Assembly (NCBI GenBank): GCA_030407085.1
Contig: CM059585.1
Location: forward strand, 87,496,501 to 87,560,500
Length of the DNA stretch: 64,000 nucleotides
Source of the DNA: Trichopria drosophilae
Taxonomy: Eukaryota > Arthropoda > Insecta > Hymenoptera > Diapriidae
Reading direction: 5' to 3'
This document shows, piece after piece, positions 9,877-24,164 of this stretch. Within the stretch, counting starts at the first letter, position 1, and each line of letters begins with the position of its first letter. The position numbers and the translations under genes were made by a program. A model generated the notes under the pieces. That model searched no databases. It saw nothing but the letters and a program-made list of their open reading frames with translations, and was not told where the DNA came from.

Positions 9877-12800
9877 CCGAACTTGTAAAGTTCTATTCGT
9901 ACGATAAAACTTCCTTCATTGGTTGACGTTTTTCAGAAAACATTTTTAATGTGTATAACAATCTCTTATGTCAAACTTTGGAACGTTGTGTTGACGCATT
10001 GTTTGGGGAAAATCTGGCCGTAAACTACGAACTCATTGCGTGGTAATTTTGCACGGTTACTTTGTAAACCGTAATTATTTTATGACTTCTTGAATAACAA
10101 TATTTGATCAAAATTTTGAAATTGAAGAAGTAGCCGGAAATATGATTGCAGAGAAGAGGTTAGGGTGGATGAAAATGCGGAGGCGTGAAAAAGACCGGTC
10201 CAGAAAAAACGTCAAATGTGTAGAAAAACAGTGAGTTAGACAGAGACAAGGGAGTTAAGGGATGAAGGGGAGAAACAAAGATACGAAATAGGAGAAAAAG
10301 AAGGCAGGAGTAGAGAGGCAGACACGTTGGCAGACAGGAATAAAGGGAGAGGTGCTACAGTGGTATGAGGAAATAAGGGTGCTGGGGGATGGCAAGAGGG
10401 GAAGGAAAGGTATACAGAAGCAGAGGAGCAGAATGGCTGCTGCCGCGTTGGTGGACGAATTGCATCACTCGTACGAAGGTGCCGGTTCGTGGGTGGCTGC
10501 TACGATGTTCCAATCCTAGAGGGAGTCCCTGAGGGAGAAATCGATACATTCATTTCTTCCTTCCTTCCTTCCTAAGAATGATTTCTTACCGCAGCTGACA
10601 AGCGATATCTTGTCTCGATGCAACCATTATCGTCAACGATGAATAATGCGATCAATCAACGCCACCTTCATGTCGACCAGATTTTCAGTAGAAAAATTAA
10701 GACGTCGTATTTCCAACTGCTTAGAAATCCTGGAAGTCAATAAAGGAATCTGGCTAGTTACTGGCACACTTGCTGGTGATAAGACGTCAACGACTTGCGA
10801 GCTCTAAGAAAATATAGAATACTTGGTCCGATTTACTAAAAGTTATTACTTTATTAAAAGTTAGCGAATATCTCCAAGAGCATATTCCATACGGAACTGC
10901 GCAAGCGTATTTACTTTCGTGTACTGAAAGCCTGGTGGTCCCACCCAAACTGTCGGTGACAGAACCAGAGTTCCAATATAACCACAAGTTTCCTCGTACT
11001 TAAGAAAAACCTAAATGGGAAACAAGTAATCGATTGCTAAGTTTGACGTGGTTTCCTACACACGGGTTTAGTTGAACTGCAGACATGACGTGGTTTATTC
11101 GTCATGTTGAAATCCAACGATTTTATGTGATTTGGAATTTTCTTGCTTTTTCTGTATAATTGGAGTTTTAAAGACCACGCTGGTGTTTTGCGGGTAAACA
11201 TTGTAAGACGGTGTAATGTATGTGATGCATACTTCTTTTTTGTCTGCAATAGTTTCTCTTTATGGCAAACTGCATACCACTCCTGTCACTTATTAAAACA
11301 ACCATATAAAATATTGATTTTGTATACATAATCAACTTAGGAATTATCATTTTCTATGCAAAACCAGATTTTGTTCAAACACCATCACCTGTCATCACTC
11401 GGCGTCAATAGCTTTCATCTCTCATCAATACTTCTCAGTAGTGTAATTTATCACCAAGTTTGCCATTATCATCTTTATAAAACATAATCTACCATTAGCT
11501 ATCATAATTCGTCAGAACCATTTGTTATCATAGTCTATCATTTATTGGTGGCTCTCATAATTCGTCATTACTGTCTTTCATCCGACATTCTCATCCATCA
11601 TTTCCATTCCTTATCATCTACCATCTAGTGTTGCCTTAAAGAACGAGATGCTTATAGCACTCATTTGAGTTTCATTAAACAAACAATAAACTCAAGTTTT
11701 CCAGAGTTATGAGAATATATTCTAATTACTGCAATGATCGTTTCTCCCATTGCTAATCAACGTTTGATCGAGATTCATTATTCCTACTTTGTTGTAATTT
11801 TCCTTTAAGGTGAAAGGACTGTGCTTATAAACAAATGAACGAAATATAATGTTTAATTCGTAAATGAACTAATGATATATTAGTCTTGGATAAAATGAGT
11901 CATGTTATGAGCCAAGCTATTATAGAGAAAAGTGGCCGATTAAAGCATAAGGACGACCTCCCATCCTTCTCATATTTCTCGTAGATGACGTTACGGTCTG
12001 AATTAATACTAGTGTGACTGTAACGCTGCCATAATGTTAACAATTTTGTCATAGGTTTCGTGTACTTCTCATTTTATTTGAAAGGAGTAGAAGGGAGAAA
12101 TAGCGGCATTAATTTTTTAAGTCGTTTCAAAATTCAATTTTCTCCGTTGCTATCATTGAAGGATGACCCGACCTGTAAAAAATATAAGAGTGCTCCGAAA
12201 CCGACCCAACTTTTTTAATCATAATTTTATATATTATGTTTGTCAGGTGTAAAGCACTATTAAAAATAAAAAGGGGAGTCAGTTATGGACCACCTTTTTT
12301 GAAATTGTCGAAAATCTAGAATTTCGTCTTTACTTTCTGAATCTAAAGGAACCACGCCCAATCATAAATCTTATGCTCGTTAACCTACGTTGAATGTAGA
12401 GACCAGATTTTCGTATGTTACAAAAATTTAAACTCGGTAAAAAATTACTTTTAAATATTATGAGTTTCTTATACTACCATACTCAACATAAATAAAAGGC
12501 ATGCTATTTACAACTACTTGTGGTTATTTAGAATTGGAAAACCATATTTTTGTATATTAAGATATTGTAATATTTTGCCGAATCTAATCAATTCAGCTCA
12601 ATTTACATTTATATAAAAATTACGTTACAAAAGACACATTACTGTCTGACATGGATATTGTTTGTATATTGAAAACCACCATCTAACATAAATAAGTATA
12701 GTTGCTTTAAAAGCAACAATACCAAGAAATAACTTTCATATCTTTTAATTCACCATCTAACATGTTTTCAAACAAGAAAGTTGCTACTTTTGGCCGCATG

Positions 12801-15182
12801 TTTTCGCTCGTTAGTCTCGTATTACACCCAAGTATTGTATATACTATGTAAACGGACAAAACTCCTCTCGTCCCTTTTTGGAAACGTCTCAACGCTGCAC
12901 GCGTTTGCTAGATCGAGAAATGAGTATCTCTTTCTGTTATTACAGCGATTCAAGCCATAAAGTAATGTCAGATGTCCCGAAGATTAAACTCGAGGGACCG
13001 GATGTGGCGCTGAATTGAATGCAGTGCTTCTGTTTAGCTGGCCAAAGCAGTGTACATCCGCGAAAACCAGTAGAAGCATAATGATTTAATACTGCTGGTT
13101 CGGAGGTAAATTTCTCTCTGAAGATATAGTACGGTAGGGGACCTTGCTTGCACCACATATAGGATGACCGTGACTGCAAAAGAGACAGATATATAAGAAA
13201 AAGGCAGATAGGTGTCGAGACTGACGTATGGGGGTAGGAGTCGGAACAAGGGACAGAGAAAGATAGCCAGTATTACTTGAAGAATCTGCTAAGAGAAAGA
13301 GATATATACGGGTACGAAATGAGAGTAAAATTAAGAGGGGTATAGGGGGCCATGATACTTATTGCAAGAGGACTGAAAGAAATAGGATGTAATATAAGGA
13401 AATTAAACGAGAAGGGACGGAGCGAGCGAGGTATTCGGGATGGAACATTAGTGCTTTAACGATCCAATACGAATAAACGATCGTAATTGATGCTGATTAT
13501 CGTTTCACTTAAGAATTATACCTCAAATCACAATGCTACTAACGATACACTAAAACTCTTTAAGTGAGATCAATATCGCTAATTTTAAGATGCTTGGAAG
13601 ACTTGCGAATTGCTTTGACACAACATAATTACTAGAAGCTTGCAAATCAATATAAGATAAAGAATCAGGTTACATTTTGAAAAAAGACTGGAGGAAACGC
13701 TGAAAAACGATACATAGAATGATCAAGAAACAAATCCACGTAAAAGCGGGAAGACTGACATGCGACATCGAACGCCATCTACCCGTTCTTCGTGTAAGGA
13801 TGTCCTACTGCATTTAATAAGAAAAGTCGTTCCGTTTATATGTGACTATATTTAATAACAACAGTACATTTCAATATAAGTGCGCACAGTAAATAATTAA
13901 TGAACTGGCTTAAGGATTGCGAAGGTCGTCTACCTAACAGGTATACCGTATGTTATTTTTTTATTCCTTTAGATAAATTTGGCACTACAACTCGACGTCT
14001 GTTTCTCTACAAATTGTAGTTCTGTCGCTGAATTTGCCAAAAAGTTGCATGTAATTTGAAAGATGTTCATGAATTTTTAATCATTTGTAGGCGATCATTT
14101 ATATACCTACCTACAAAAAAATGTAAAGTCAATCTGACATCTACTCTTCGCTTACATCAAATACGTGTACGTTCATTCCTAATAAAATCTTGTTCATAAC
14201 CGCAATTGACTCCTATCGCAGAATCGATTAATGGAACGAATAAACTGTTATTTAATATCAAAGACAATGTTGTTGCATTTATTTAAACCCACATTTAAGT
14301 TATAGAAGCACACATTCTTCGGCATATATGGTTTATATAAGAAATGTGTTACTAAATTTATGATGTCCCTAATTACGAATCTACTTTTGAGATTTCGCAT
14401 ATTCTTAGTAAGTAGAATAGAGTTAAGGTAATTTGTCCTTACATACCCAGGAGTGGTAATTAAATATGGATTAAAAAACTCGAAAAAATGCTATGAACAT
14501 CATTTGTCTTCGAAAATTAAGGACTTTAATTAATTTGGAATTGTATCTTTACTCGCTCCACGAACTGGTTGATTGTATTAAAAATCGATCGTAAGATATC
14601 TTAACAGTGATCTCCCCTTCAAGTTTTGATCAATTGTAATTAAAACTTTTAAAATAATTTTTTCCAGGTGGAAATGGAAATTACGTACATAGATTTGACC
14701 ATATGCGGCTTTGATAAAAAAATAAAAGTTTCTATTGCGGTCAATTTTTTGTATTTTTTCGACTATAACATTCAATTTATAAAAAAATTGTGCTAATAAC
14801 ATTTTTCTTTTATTTTTTATCATTACACAATAATTCCATTATCGTTATTCTTGAAGAATTTATAAGATCCAAGATGGCAAACAATGTAGGTCTTAAAAAG
14901 TAGTTATTCCTCGAACATTAGAAATTAAAATTGTATAACATTTATAAAACAAAATAATAGTTATTTATTTTTATATAACTTTTACTCTTGTGTTTCTTGA
15001 CACCATGTTATACAAATTTTGGGGGATAATTTTTTTACCATAGTCGAGACACTTCCAGCTTACGTACGCACGTTACGCACATTGCCTAGAAATAACCGAT
15101 GAACCTTTTCTGCGCGTTCAGAAGATGGCAGCACGCAGCATCATTACTATCTGAATCTTGAGATTATCGAATATTTGGATGC
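9877..15182. other. Long gene-poor stretch with low-complexity islands
   Basis: No gene, RNA gene or complete element was recognised. Notable content: a purine-rich island at 10140-10540 ending in a (TTCC)n run at 10553-10573; a CATCA/ATCAT-rich tract at 11380-11632; the short repeat at 12141; and a purine-rich, GC-richer patch at 13180-13440. Open frames here are short and lack domains. Confidence 0.5.
11380..11632. repeat. Cryptic ATCAT-rich simple-sequence tract
   Basis: TATCAT, CATCA and TCATC words recur irregularly over about 250 bp with no fixed period, as in a degraded microsatellite. Confidence 0.55.
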
Positions 15183-15729
15183 ACCTCTAAATATAATGGG
15201 ACAAAATATTATTGGACAAAATATTATGCCAAAATATTATTTGGACAATTCATCACAGGACAAAATACTGTTTTCCAAAATATTATAATCAAAAATATTA
15301 CATTCCAAAATATTATATATTATTATATACGTATTATATATTATTAATTTAATATTGTATAGTTTTCATCGAAAATTTTGTGATATTACTCGCTAGTTGC
15401 AAATACGAATTTATTTAATGACACTGTGTACATTTATTATATTCCTTGAATTTGGTTACTGTTTACAAGTTTGTATTGGTTTTCAGTCATTGTTTTGCTC
15501 GCGTGTTGTTCAGATATTCAGTTATTCTATTCAGTTAGTCATGCCGTTACATTGCGTATTGAGTCAGAAGGCTAAAAAATTGCTTCACCACGAGGGTTAG
15601 GTTAGGTTAGGTTAGGTTAGTACTAATAATTTGTCTAAATAATATTTTGTAAAATAATATTTTATGCAAATAATATTTTGTCCTGTGATATTTTGGCATG
15701 ATATTTTGTCTTATGATATTTAGTGGTAG
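15183..15729. mobile_element. Foldback element with repetitive arms and a telomere-like core
   Basis: Both ends are made of tandem variants of GGACAAAATATTATGCC, in opposite orientation. The outer ends read CTAAATATAATGGGAC on the left and CTAAATATCATAAGAC in inverse complement on the right. The middle carries nearly five TTAGG units at 15597-15620. No transposase is encoded. Confidence 0.6.
15597..15620 (+). repeat. Interstitial (TTAGG)n telomere-type repeat
   Basis: There are 4.8 perfect TTAGG units, the telomere repeat of most insects outside Diptera. The run lies inside the foldback element at 15183-15729. Isolated two-unit traces also occur near 9669 and 9856. Confidence 0.85.
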
Positions 15730-18700
15730 AATTGAATATTTCCCTGCAATAATCAGTATTCATGTCTGCATACTAATCAATCATAGTCTAAGAGATTCAG
15801 TTCCTTTAATATTAAGAATATTTGTATTAATAAATCATATTGTCAATCAATTATTATTTAATAAATAATCCTAACATTAAAGAAACCACGTTTCAGGGAA
15901 TTTCTACTTTACTTTATGATCAAGAAGAGTGTTCTAATTATCCTTTCATGGTATTGTCTTGACAGTGCATTTAATTCCTTTTATTTCATTTATTTTTTTT
16001 TTATAATTTTCATTTTCGTTTATTGCATGGCTGCTTGCGCCTGTAATAATTTCAAAGGTATCCAGCGATTAATAGGGTATTAAAGTTCAATGTAACATTA
16101 TGGGAAGAACACTGAATTTAAAATATTCATTAAAGAAATCAGTGCGTGACATTATTTGATTTGAGGGAAATGATATTTCATCATTGATAAATATTATTTT
16201 ACCCATTTCTAAAATTCATATCATAAAATATCGTCCGTTATGGAACAAACTTGAGAGTTTTAAGACAAAGATAACATTAATTTGGTTATCGACTGTTTGA
16301 AAACTTCATCTCTATAAACTAAGTATTTCTGTAAATATGGATAACCCACACGGACATTCTTGTTTCTTCAAATACAATTAATTCATTTTTGTAATATGTT
16401 AATGAAAATTTAGTTGAAAAAATATTCATTAATAGTACCTTGCATTAAAAATAATATATTTCGGTGAAAAGATATGAAAATTTGTATTGGTTTTATTTCT
16501 TTTGCATAAAAAATATTGAAATTAAAATAATTCGATTCTACCAGCCTAAACCGTCCTGGTTATCGCAACGACGAAAAATTATCGTCTATCATCCATTTTT
16601 ATTTTTTTTATAGTTCAATGATCATGAAATGAAATTGAATAACACGAAGAAGCCCTTGTTAGCGATTATAGGCCGGTCTGATGCATTTATAATTGTAGGT
16701 TTTCTTTTATTCTAAAACAGTTGCAAACTATTTGTGCAAATCGGCTTCTAATAATTATTAACTATAACGATAATTAATACTAGTGTATAATTATTATTAT
16801 ACACCATACACACGCAATAATAGCGTCATTTACCATTATACAGAGGGGTTTTAAAAAATCATCTCTATGTAATCTCTTATTGTAATTAATTATATTTTTC
16901 CGAACGACATAAACTTAGAGGTCGAGGTTTGAAAATGACAACTTATACCAATACTTGTCATAACAGTTCGATTAGGTCAACGTAGAAAAATATACTTTCA
17001 TACAAGTTTTACAATATTTTAATAACACGATGATAACAAATTCGTTCAGTCATATTAAAAAAACTAAAACCATAAACTTCTAGGATTTCGAAAATCAGAA
17101 ACATTTTCAATGAGAATTAATAAAGTTGGAATAGCTACAGTTTGTCTGCCTATAAATGAGAAACTGAAAAACTTCACTACTTGCGAGCCATCGTTTAGCT
17201 TAAAACGACAAATATAGTCTGCTAACAATTCATAGAGAAGTACTAATTTTATATGTAACTCAACATAATTAAACTATTGGGTGAAAAATTATTTTTATTC
17301 AATACATTTGAAAAGCTAAGTGGATGGACAAGAAGACCAAAAAATGATGTATATTTAGGAAAATGGCCACAAATAATGTGTCAAAGACAGTATAACTGGT
17401 ATCACAGCTACAAAAAATGTAAGCACTCTTATATACAAAACAAAATAAATGTCTCTAATGGGCGTGGAATACACAATTATGAATTACGACGGCGACTATC
17501 GGTAATCGAAGTAACTACCTTCTTAGTCATTATTAGCAAATTTAAAGAAATAAAATACTACTCTAACACTCGATGCGCAAAATGCTATTTCACACCCGAC
17601 ATTGCGGGAGCAATGTATCAATTTGTATTTCATTTTTTGTAATTTTTCAGTGAAAAAATCAATGAGTTTCCTCAATGTCTTGTGCACTTTCACATCTATA
17701 AGACTTTTGAAAACGAAAATCAATTAAATGTTTAAAAGTTATAAAAACGGTGTCGTATTCAGTAAAAATGTGTAGTGAAACTTAATTTTTGTTCAATAAA
17801 GATGACGTAGATCACTTGGGTTTTTTTCAGATCAGATTTTCAAATTTCAAAATGGCGGATCCAATATAGCGTGCAAAAAATGATTTGTTTTCGAAACAAT
17901 ATTGAGTACTCGGGTGTTTTCGGGATCTTTGATTACGAATTCCAAGTCATACGCTCTCGGGTAATCCGGAGACACGAATGAGGACACGGTTATTGTTGCC
18001 TCCACCTTTTAAAATTCCGTTGGGCTATATTTTTTTTTAATTTTATGTTTAACATTTTTTTTATTCTTTTTTTTTTATTTTACGTTTTTATTTTTTTTTA
18101 TTTTTTTTTTATTTTACGTTTTTATTTTTTTGTTTACTTTACTTTTTATTTCTTGTCTTTTTTTGTTGTTATTGTACGATTTTAATGTATTTTTTTAAAT
18201 TCTCTTTTTTTAATTACTTTCTTCTACGTTCGACTGTTGGAATAATTCACTTGTCATTACCAACAATTTTTTATTTATGTATTAAAATATATCATATATT
18301 ACATTGTACCAATCAAATAATTTTGTAAATTTTTATCCACCACATTGGATCCGCTATTTTGAATGTTCAGCTATATTTTCCATCTAAAAAAATCGGACAG
18401 GTTTTATTTGCAGTAATTTGACATAAATCTTAGAACATTTTTATGGTTTTTTACTATTCATTTTTAATAATTTATTAAAGAACACATTTCTGTTCAATTA
18501 GAGATCACTAAAATTATTGATCCCGTTTATGTGAATTTGCTTATATATATACTTATTATTTAATTCTTTTTCATTGACATTTATTCCAGTTATTGAGGAG
18601 TTTCAAAACTAATACAATAGATCAGAAATTTTGATTTTGTTGCAAATAGTAGTTTAAGATACACAATATAATTTTATCTAAAATTAGAAAAATATATTTT

Positions 18701-19200
18701 GTATTATTTGTTTAGTTTAGACTATTTTGTCAATGTCATTATTATGAAATCGTTTCAAAATGATGTCGAGAGCTCGTAATCTATGAAAACTAAAAATGAC
18801 CCAAAAAAGGTAAAATCTAAAAAATCCTTTTTGGACGTAGTTTTTAAAATACCGCAGGATATGTACAAATCTGATTGTAACGAGTAATACAAAATTTAAG
18901 TAATGCGTTAGTATTGAAATAATTAAATTTATTATTAGTAGCCACAGAAGCAAAAAAACTCTAAAAACGGAGCATATAATGTAGTTTCGTGTTCCGCCGC
19001 TATCCAGCGCTATGAGTGCGAACAGTAGACAATAACTCGCAAGTATTCAAATTAAATCTTAAGTTTATAATGCATTAATGCTGATTTAGACTACTTCCTA
19101 CTTCCCATTGACACAGGCCAATAAAATGAAGCCAATCTCCATATCCAGAAACCGGACTATACTTTTCCGAAGGTTGTCAATGAGCTGAACACAAATCTGT
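15730..19200. other. Gene-poor AT-rich stretch
   Basis: No gene was recognised. A 121-codon open frame at 17277-17642 starts with TTG and has no known domain. 17820-17965 carries one copy of the 'ATGGCGGATCCAATAT' module. 18020-18200 is a T-rich tract with three TTTTATTTTACG units. Confidence 0.5.
18020..18200. repeat. T-rich low-complexity tract
   Basis: Long T runs are broken by ATTTTACGTTTTTATT, which recurs at 18078 and 18111 with related pieces either side. Almost all pyrimidine on the plus strand. Confidence 0.7.
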
Positions 19201-19224
19201 CCGCAGAATTGTTCAATCACGTCT

Positions 19225-20060
19225 GGATTTTTAGATATCCTAACCTAAAAGTGCAAAAACCACTGTTTTCGCTCATATTCAATAAGTTTTTATGGGGGAA
19301 CAAAATGCTTGGTAACACTTTGACAAGAACCATATTAAAGCGTTATTCATCAACTTTAAAATGCTCTTTTAATAATTTCGTACGATTTTTTTTTCAATGA
19401 GTTATCGTCAAGGCGCCATTATGATTTTCATTTTTTGCACTTTTAGGTTAAGATTCTCAAGATTTTTACGCCATAGAGCAATTATACGACCAGATTTTGG
19501 TTCAGTACATCGAAATCGTCGGAAAAATATATTCAGGTTTTTGATGAATGCATTCTAATCCGGTTTTTGTAAAATTCCGAGAAAAAATTTATTCAACCAC
19601 AAAAACTTACTAAAAATGGATAAAAACTGTGTTTTTTGTAGTTTTAGGTTAGGATATTTCAACATCTTGACGTAATAGAACAATTTTTAGCAAGAAAGTC
19701 GGTGTCAGTTTGTTAGTTATTTTCTTGTAATTACACATTTATTTAATGTATGAAAATCATAATTATCCTCTGACAAAAACTGCGATAACTCGAATTAAAA
19801 AAATCGTATTGGAATTACTAAAATAGCATTTTAAAGCTGACAAATAGCACCTTAATATTGCTCATGTCAAATTGCAAATAATAATTTGATTCTGTCGCAA
19901 AAACTTCCTGAATATAAACAAAAACAGTGTTTTTTGCATTTTTAGGTTAGGATATCTCAAAATCTTGACGTGATAGACCAATTCTGCGGCCAAATTTGGA
20001 TTCAGCACGACGAAATCCTTCGGAAACGTATAGTCAGATTTCTGGGTATAAATTTTGTTG
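19225..20060. repeat. Array of 'TTTTAGGTTAGGATATCTC...TTGACGTGATAG' modules
   Basis: Modules at about 19440, 19640 and 19940 share ACTGTGTTTTTTG, TTTTAGGTTAGGATAT and CTTGACGTRATAGAMCAA. An inverted copy lies at 19225-19290. The first and last also share CATCGAAATC/GACGAAATCC followed by GGAAA. The same CCTGACGTGATGGGCCA core recurs at 22380 and 31065. Confidence 0.6.
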
Positions 20061-20523
20061 GCCTGTGATAATTAGTACCAACATTGCGAAAATGAATTTT
20101 ATATCATATAACCGCAGTGAGTCAAGACAAATCGAATAATTGTCGATTATAAATTCTGGTCTGCAATATATTTTCTCCATTCTTTTCTCAAATAAACCAA
20201 ATAAATCAAACACCTGTAAATCCCTGAACAAAATCGAGATATAACTCGGTCGTTACTTGAGATATCCGTTTGAATATCTATCATTTCTGGTGTGTACAAA
20301 CACACCATTACTCAGTCTGGAAAAGGAACAGCTTAAGCAACGGTACCATAATTGCAGCTTCATTACGACCCTTAAGATTATACCACCGGCAACTTTGTGA
20401 ATAACGTCTCTTTCTCTCTCCCCTTCACATGCCAAAAAAACGAAAAGCCAATACTCGTTTCACGAACTGTTATTCCTCTATGAAATTGCATTGTTACTTT
20501 AAATTTCGGTAATTATCTCCCAT

Positions 20524-21390
20524 TTGATTTCCTCAATTTTCGAAAGGGATTTGCGTAGCTCGATCCTGGCAGAGCAAGGAATAACAACGAATCGAAGCGG
20601 AGGACGACATCGCGAATCGCTTCGGGCCATTAATAGAATTATTCTAGAACTGAAAATACTCTTGAAGGAAGCGTGTCCATTAAAAAGGACACGGGGTGGA
20701 GCCGCGAAAGCGGGGGGAGGGATGCCCAGACGAGGAGAGGTCGGGAATTACTACATCGGATTAAAGAATTATTTAGTTCGAGTGATACAAAAAGAGAGGG
20801 AAAATCCCTGACGAGGACGCGTATGTGCGAAAACCTGAAAGAGAGAGCGAGGATTTGAAATTGGCAAGGGAGAGGAAAGGAAAGAGAAAGAAAGACAAGG
20901 GGGGGGGGATGGAGAAAGGTAGCGTAGTATAGAGAAAGCGCGTCGCGGCGCTTGGCTACGGGGTGGTTGCCCTCGTCTGCGCTTTGTGGGAAATGCCCGC
21001 TCAATAACGCGTAGGTTCTCATCTCCCCTTCTCGCGCAAAAGGGAGGAGGCTTCGTTCGAGAACAGCAAGGGTCGCTTTTGCCCCCCGAAAGAGGCTCGT
21101 TCGCTAGCTGCTAGCCGCTCTGCTTTTCTCTCCGGCTGCTGCTGGCTGCTCCAGCCCGCCTCGCACCCCAGACTCCACCAACGCCCCCTACGTGCAGGCG
21201 AAACTAATCTAGAAACGATTATTAAAATGGTGCACCAACTTTGGCATGCGTGCAATCCGACGTCTAATTATGCACTCTGGAATACATCGGCTGCTGATGC
21301 GTCGCTTTTTCGTTCCTATCTTGCCCAGGATCCCGCGGAATGAGCGAAATCGGCCATTCTCGTTATCGGGAAACATATCGCGATCGGTTA
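20524..21390. other. GC-rich, CpG-containing island
   Basis: It stands out from the AT-rich surroundings: many CpGs (for example GCGCGTCGCGGCGCTTGG), a run of ten Gs near 20900, and purine-rich GGAAAGAGAAAG. Overlapping open frames on both strands are a by-product of few AT-rich stops and show no domain. It could be a promoter, a 5' UTR exon or a conserved regulatory element of a gene outside the window. Confidence 0.45.
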
Positions 21391-21689
21391 TCGATAATAC
21401 CTAATGAAAAGGAAATGCGCCATCGATGAAAACTTCTTTAATCAGAGGGTCCTAAAAAATCGATGTAAGGTTTCATTACTTGGCCTTGAATTTTGCCGGT
21501 AGATTTGAGCGATTGCGGATGTCTTATCTTCGGATGTTAATAAATATATACATTGTCCTGAAAACTTCAAACGAATCTGTTTTACAATGGAAAAAAATAG
21601 AAAATTCCAATACAAATAGGGATTTTATCATAACTTTTCTGTACTGAAATTTTCCGCTACACATGTTCCTAGTGCCCATAACAGGTATT

Positions 21690-22480
21690 TAATTGAATGC
21701 CAATATCTCACAGGTCTACAAAAAAGAGGGTCTTGAATGTTGTTGGGAAGCTGTGGGTCATTTCCGACGTAATTGTATGCGTAGAATCCAAACTCGAAGA
21801 CAAAGTTCGTCCATCAGGTCAGGTTTTTGAGATAGTTGAGGTCATGTACTCGAAAAATGCGTTATTTTGCTATGTTTGAGGTTACGTACAGGACGCAACA
21901 ATCTCTGTACTATTTGCATCTTTTAGTACTACCTTTACCCTTGAAAATGAGGTTTTATTCGATCACCTAAGATTGTTTCTGACAAAGTTACGGCCATTTT
22001 GAAATTACGAGATATATTCCATTAACGTCATCAAAAAAACAGTCACAATAATGAAACGTGATTTTAGTTATTAGTATCCAAATTTATATAGTTATTTATA
22101 TTTATATAGGTTTCATGACATTGAATTTGATCTTGAGCTTGTTCTCCAAGAGCATTTCAAGGTAAATTTGTTTACATGTACGTAATTTCAAATTAGCATA
22201 TCTTGGTGAAGAAAAGTCGTAATGGAATTCTGCGCATCCCATATTAACGAAAAAGAGTAGTATCACATGATCCAACGAAAGAAAAAACTCTTAAAAATGT
22301 TGTGTCTTCTGTACATGACTTAAAAAATAGCAAAAAAAATGCGTTTTTCGAGTAAATATCGTACCTCAAATATCTCAAAATCCTGACGTGATGGGCCACT
22401 TCTGACTTTGATTCTGATTCTACGCACAAAATTACGTAGGAAATGATCCGCAGCTTCCCAACAGCAAAACCATGTTGACC
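21690..22480. mobile_element. Inverted-repeat element with about 200-bp arms
   Basis: The left arm, about 21730-21930, and the right arm, about 22260-22465, are inverse complements: GGAAGCTGTGGGTCATTTCC against its counterpart at 22437-22456, then GCGTAGAATC, TTTGAGATA and GTACTCGAAAAATGCG. The right arm includes CCTGACGTGATGGGCCA, linking it to the repeats at 19.2-20.1 kb and 30.9-31.2 kb. Confidence 0.6.
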
Positions 22481-22844
22481 TGCGCTAATTCGCACATAAA
22501 GGTGTAACAGTATTGTTTCGACCATTAGTTTCTTCGCGTAACTGTAGGTGGCGCACAAATCCATTACAAATGTAGCGTCGGGTTCACCTCCTGCCACGTG
22601 CACTTCGCCGCTTTAAGCCTTTGCCACACGGTGGGGCATATGTTGTCCCAATTAGATTTAATCATATTACATTTCTTTTAGGGACAAAATTTTTTACAAC
22701 ATAGAGTCTAAATAAGTATGCAAAAATTAATTGTCTCGTCCATTATTCATAATAAAATTGTTATTAACAAATAAAATTGAAAAAAACTTCAGTTTTGTGC
22801 AAACTATAACAGTTTATTACCATATATTTATTTATGTGGGTTTT

Positions 22845-23880
22845 TGGGCTCGCTGATTACTAATCTGACGTTAGTTTTGCCAAATTCGAAATGGCAGATC
22901 TAATGTGGACATCAAAAATTGTTAAAAATACCGGTAATTGAACAAAACTTATTGCTTAGGGGGTTTTCGTGGTTGCCGATTACCAATAAGTCACTAATTT
23001 TGCAAAGTTCAAAATTCGGAAATGGATCCAATATGGCAGAGACAAATTTTAAAAGTACATCCTTTCGAAAAAAATTAGTTACGCGGAGAGTTTCGGAGTT
23101 TCTGCTTATGAAGTCGATGTCAATTTTGTCAAATTCATCTTTTTGTCAAAGTTCAGAACATTAACTTCGAATTTGTAATCAGCGTCTTTCAAAACCGTCA
23201 AATAAGAATGATTCTTCAACTGTAATCATTTATAAAATGTTTGTCCGGCATATTTGTTCCGGCATTTTTAAGTTAGTAAGAATAATACCTCGTTTAAGGA
23301 AGTTGATTTCGAAATTATTGTATATCGTAATGGATTTGCCCTTTTTAACCCTGTTTTTTCCTGAAATGCCCTAAATTTAGTTCGCGACTCTACGTTCGTT
23401 TTCAGGGTCGTTTCTTCTTCGTATAATTTATTACGAAGGATTCCTTTTCAAATAATTGTGTTTTTCAGAGGGAATTCGTATTCCGATCGTGCTAGATCTC
23501 TGTATATGATGGCATAAATAGTTATACTAAAAGATGGGAACGTTAGTAAGACGAAATTCAAGATGGCTGAATCAAGATGGCGGTCTTAACCCCGTATTGG
23601 CTAGGAAAATTTTGCAATTAATGCCTATGGCAAGTGGCTAAACGAATTTTCTTGAAACTCCTTATATGCATATGTCTAAGGTCTCTGAACTCGAATCTGC
23701 AGCCAGATTTCCAAAATTCAAAATGGCGGATTCAATATGACGATCAAAGTTTTCTAACAATTTTTAATTTTCACGAAAATTACTATACAGGGGTTTCTTC
23801 ATCGACCGATTTCCGCCATTTTAAATTTTTGAATACCGACTTAAAATTCGTAATCAGAGATCCCAAAAATGTTAATATAT
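22845..23880. repeat. Cluster of 'ATGGCGGATCCAATATGG' repeat modules
   Basis: Several degenerate copies occur at 22885, 23005, 23560 and 23720. Each pairs AAAATGGCRGATYCAATATGG with a GATTAYNAATCNGACNTYA block, in both orientations. The same family occurs at 17820, 25780, 31225, 33175, 46745 and 57930. Confidence 0.6.
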
Positions 23881-24164
23881 TTATATTTTAAAAAGCAGTA
23901 CATCTGAGAAATGTATGCTGCAAAGGGTTGATATAATAGGCAGACCTTCAGATGTCATGATTACTCACGAACTATATACTTTTGCTTTGCATTTTTGATA
24001 AGAAACGCAAAAAAACGAATTGTTTCAGCTTTTTCTTCATTGGGCGTCCCTATAATCTAATATAGATCGACTCCAAAAACTAAACTAAGTTAGGTCATGA
24101 CAAACTAAGAAAAGAGGTATATTTTTTAAATCGGTCTTACCGAAATATCGCGAGGCAAAAAAAT

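Noticed and set aside
17277..17642. A 121-codon protein
   Set aside because: It starts with TTG, has no recognisable domain and no splice context; AT-rich chance frame is the simpler reading.
20524..21255. Overlapping frames of 78 to 127 codons on both strands
   Set aside because: GC-rich composition removes stops; no domain, and coding bias on neither strand is convincing.
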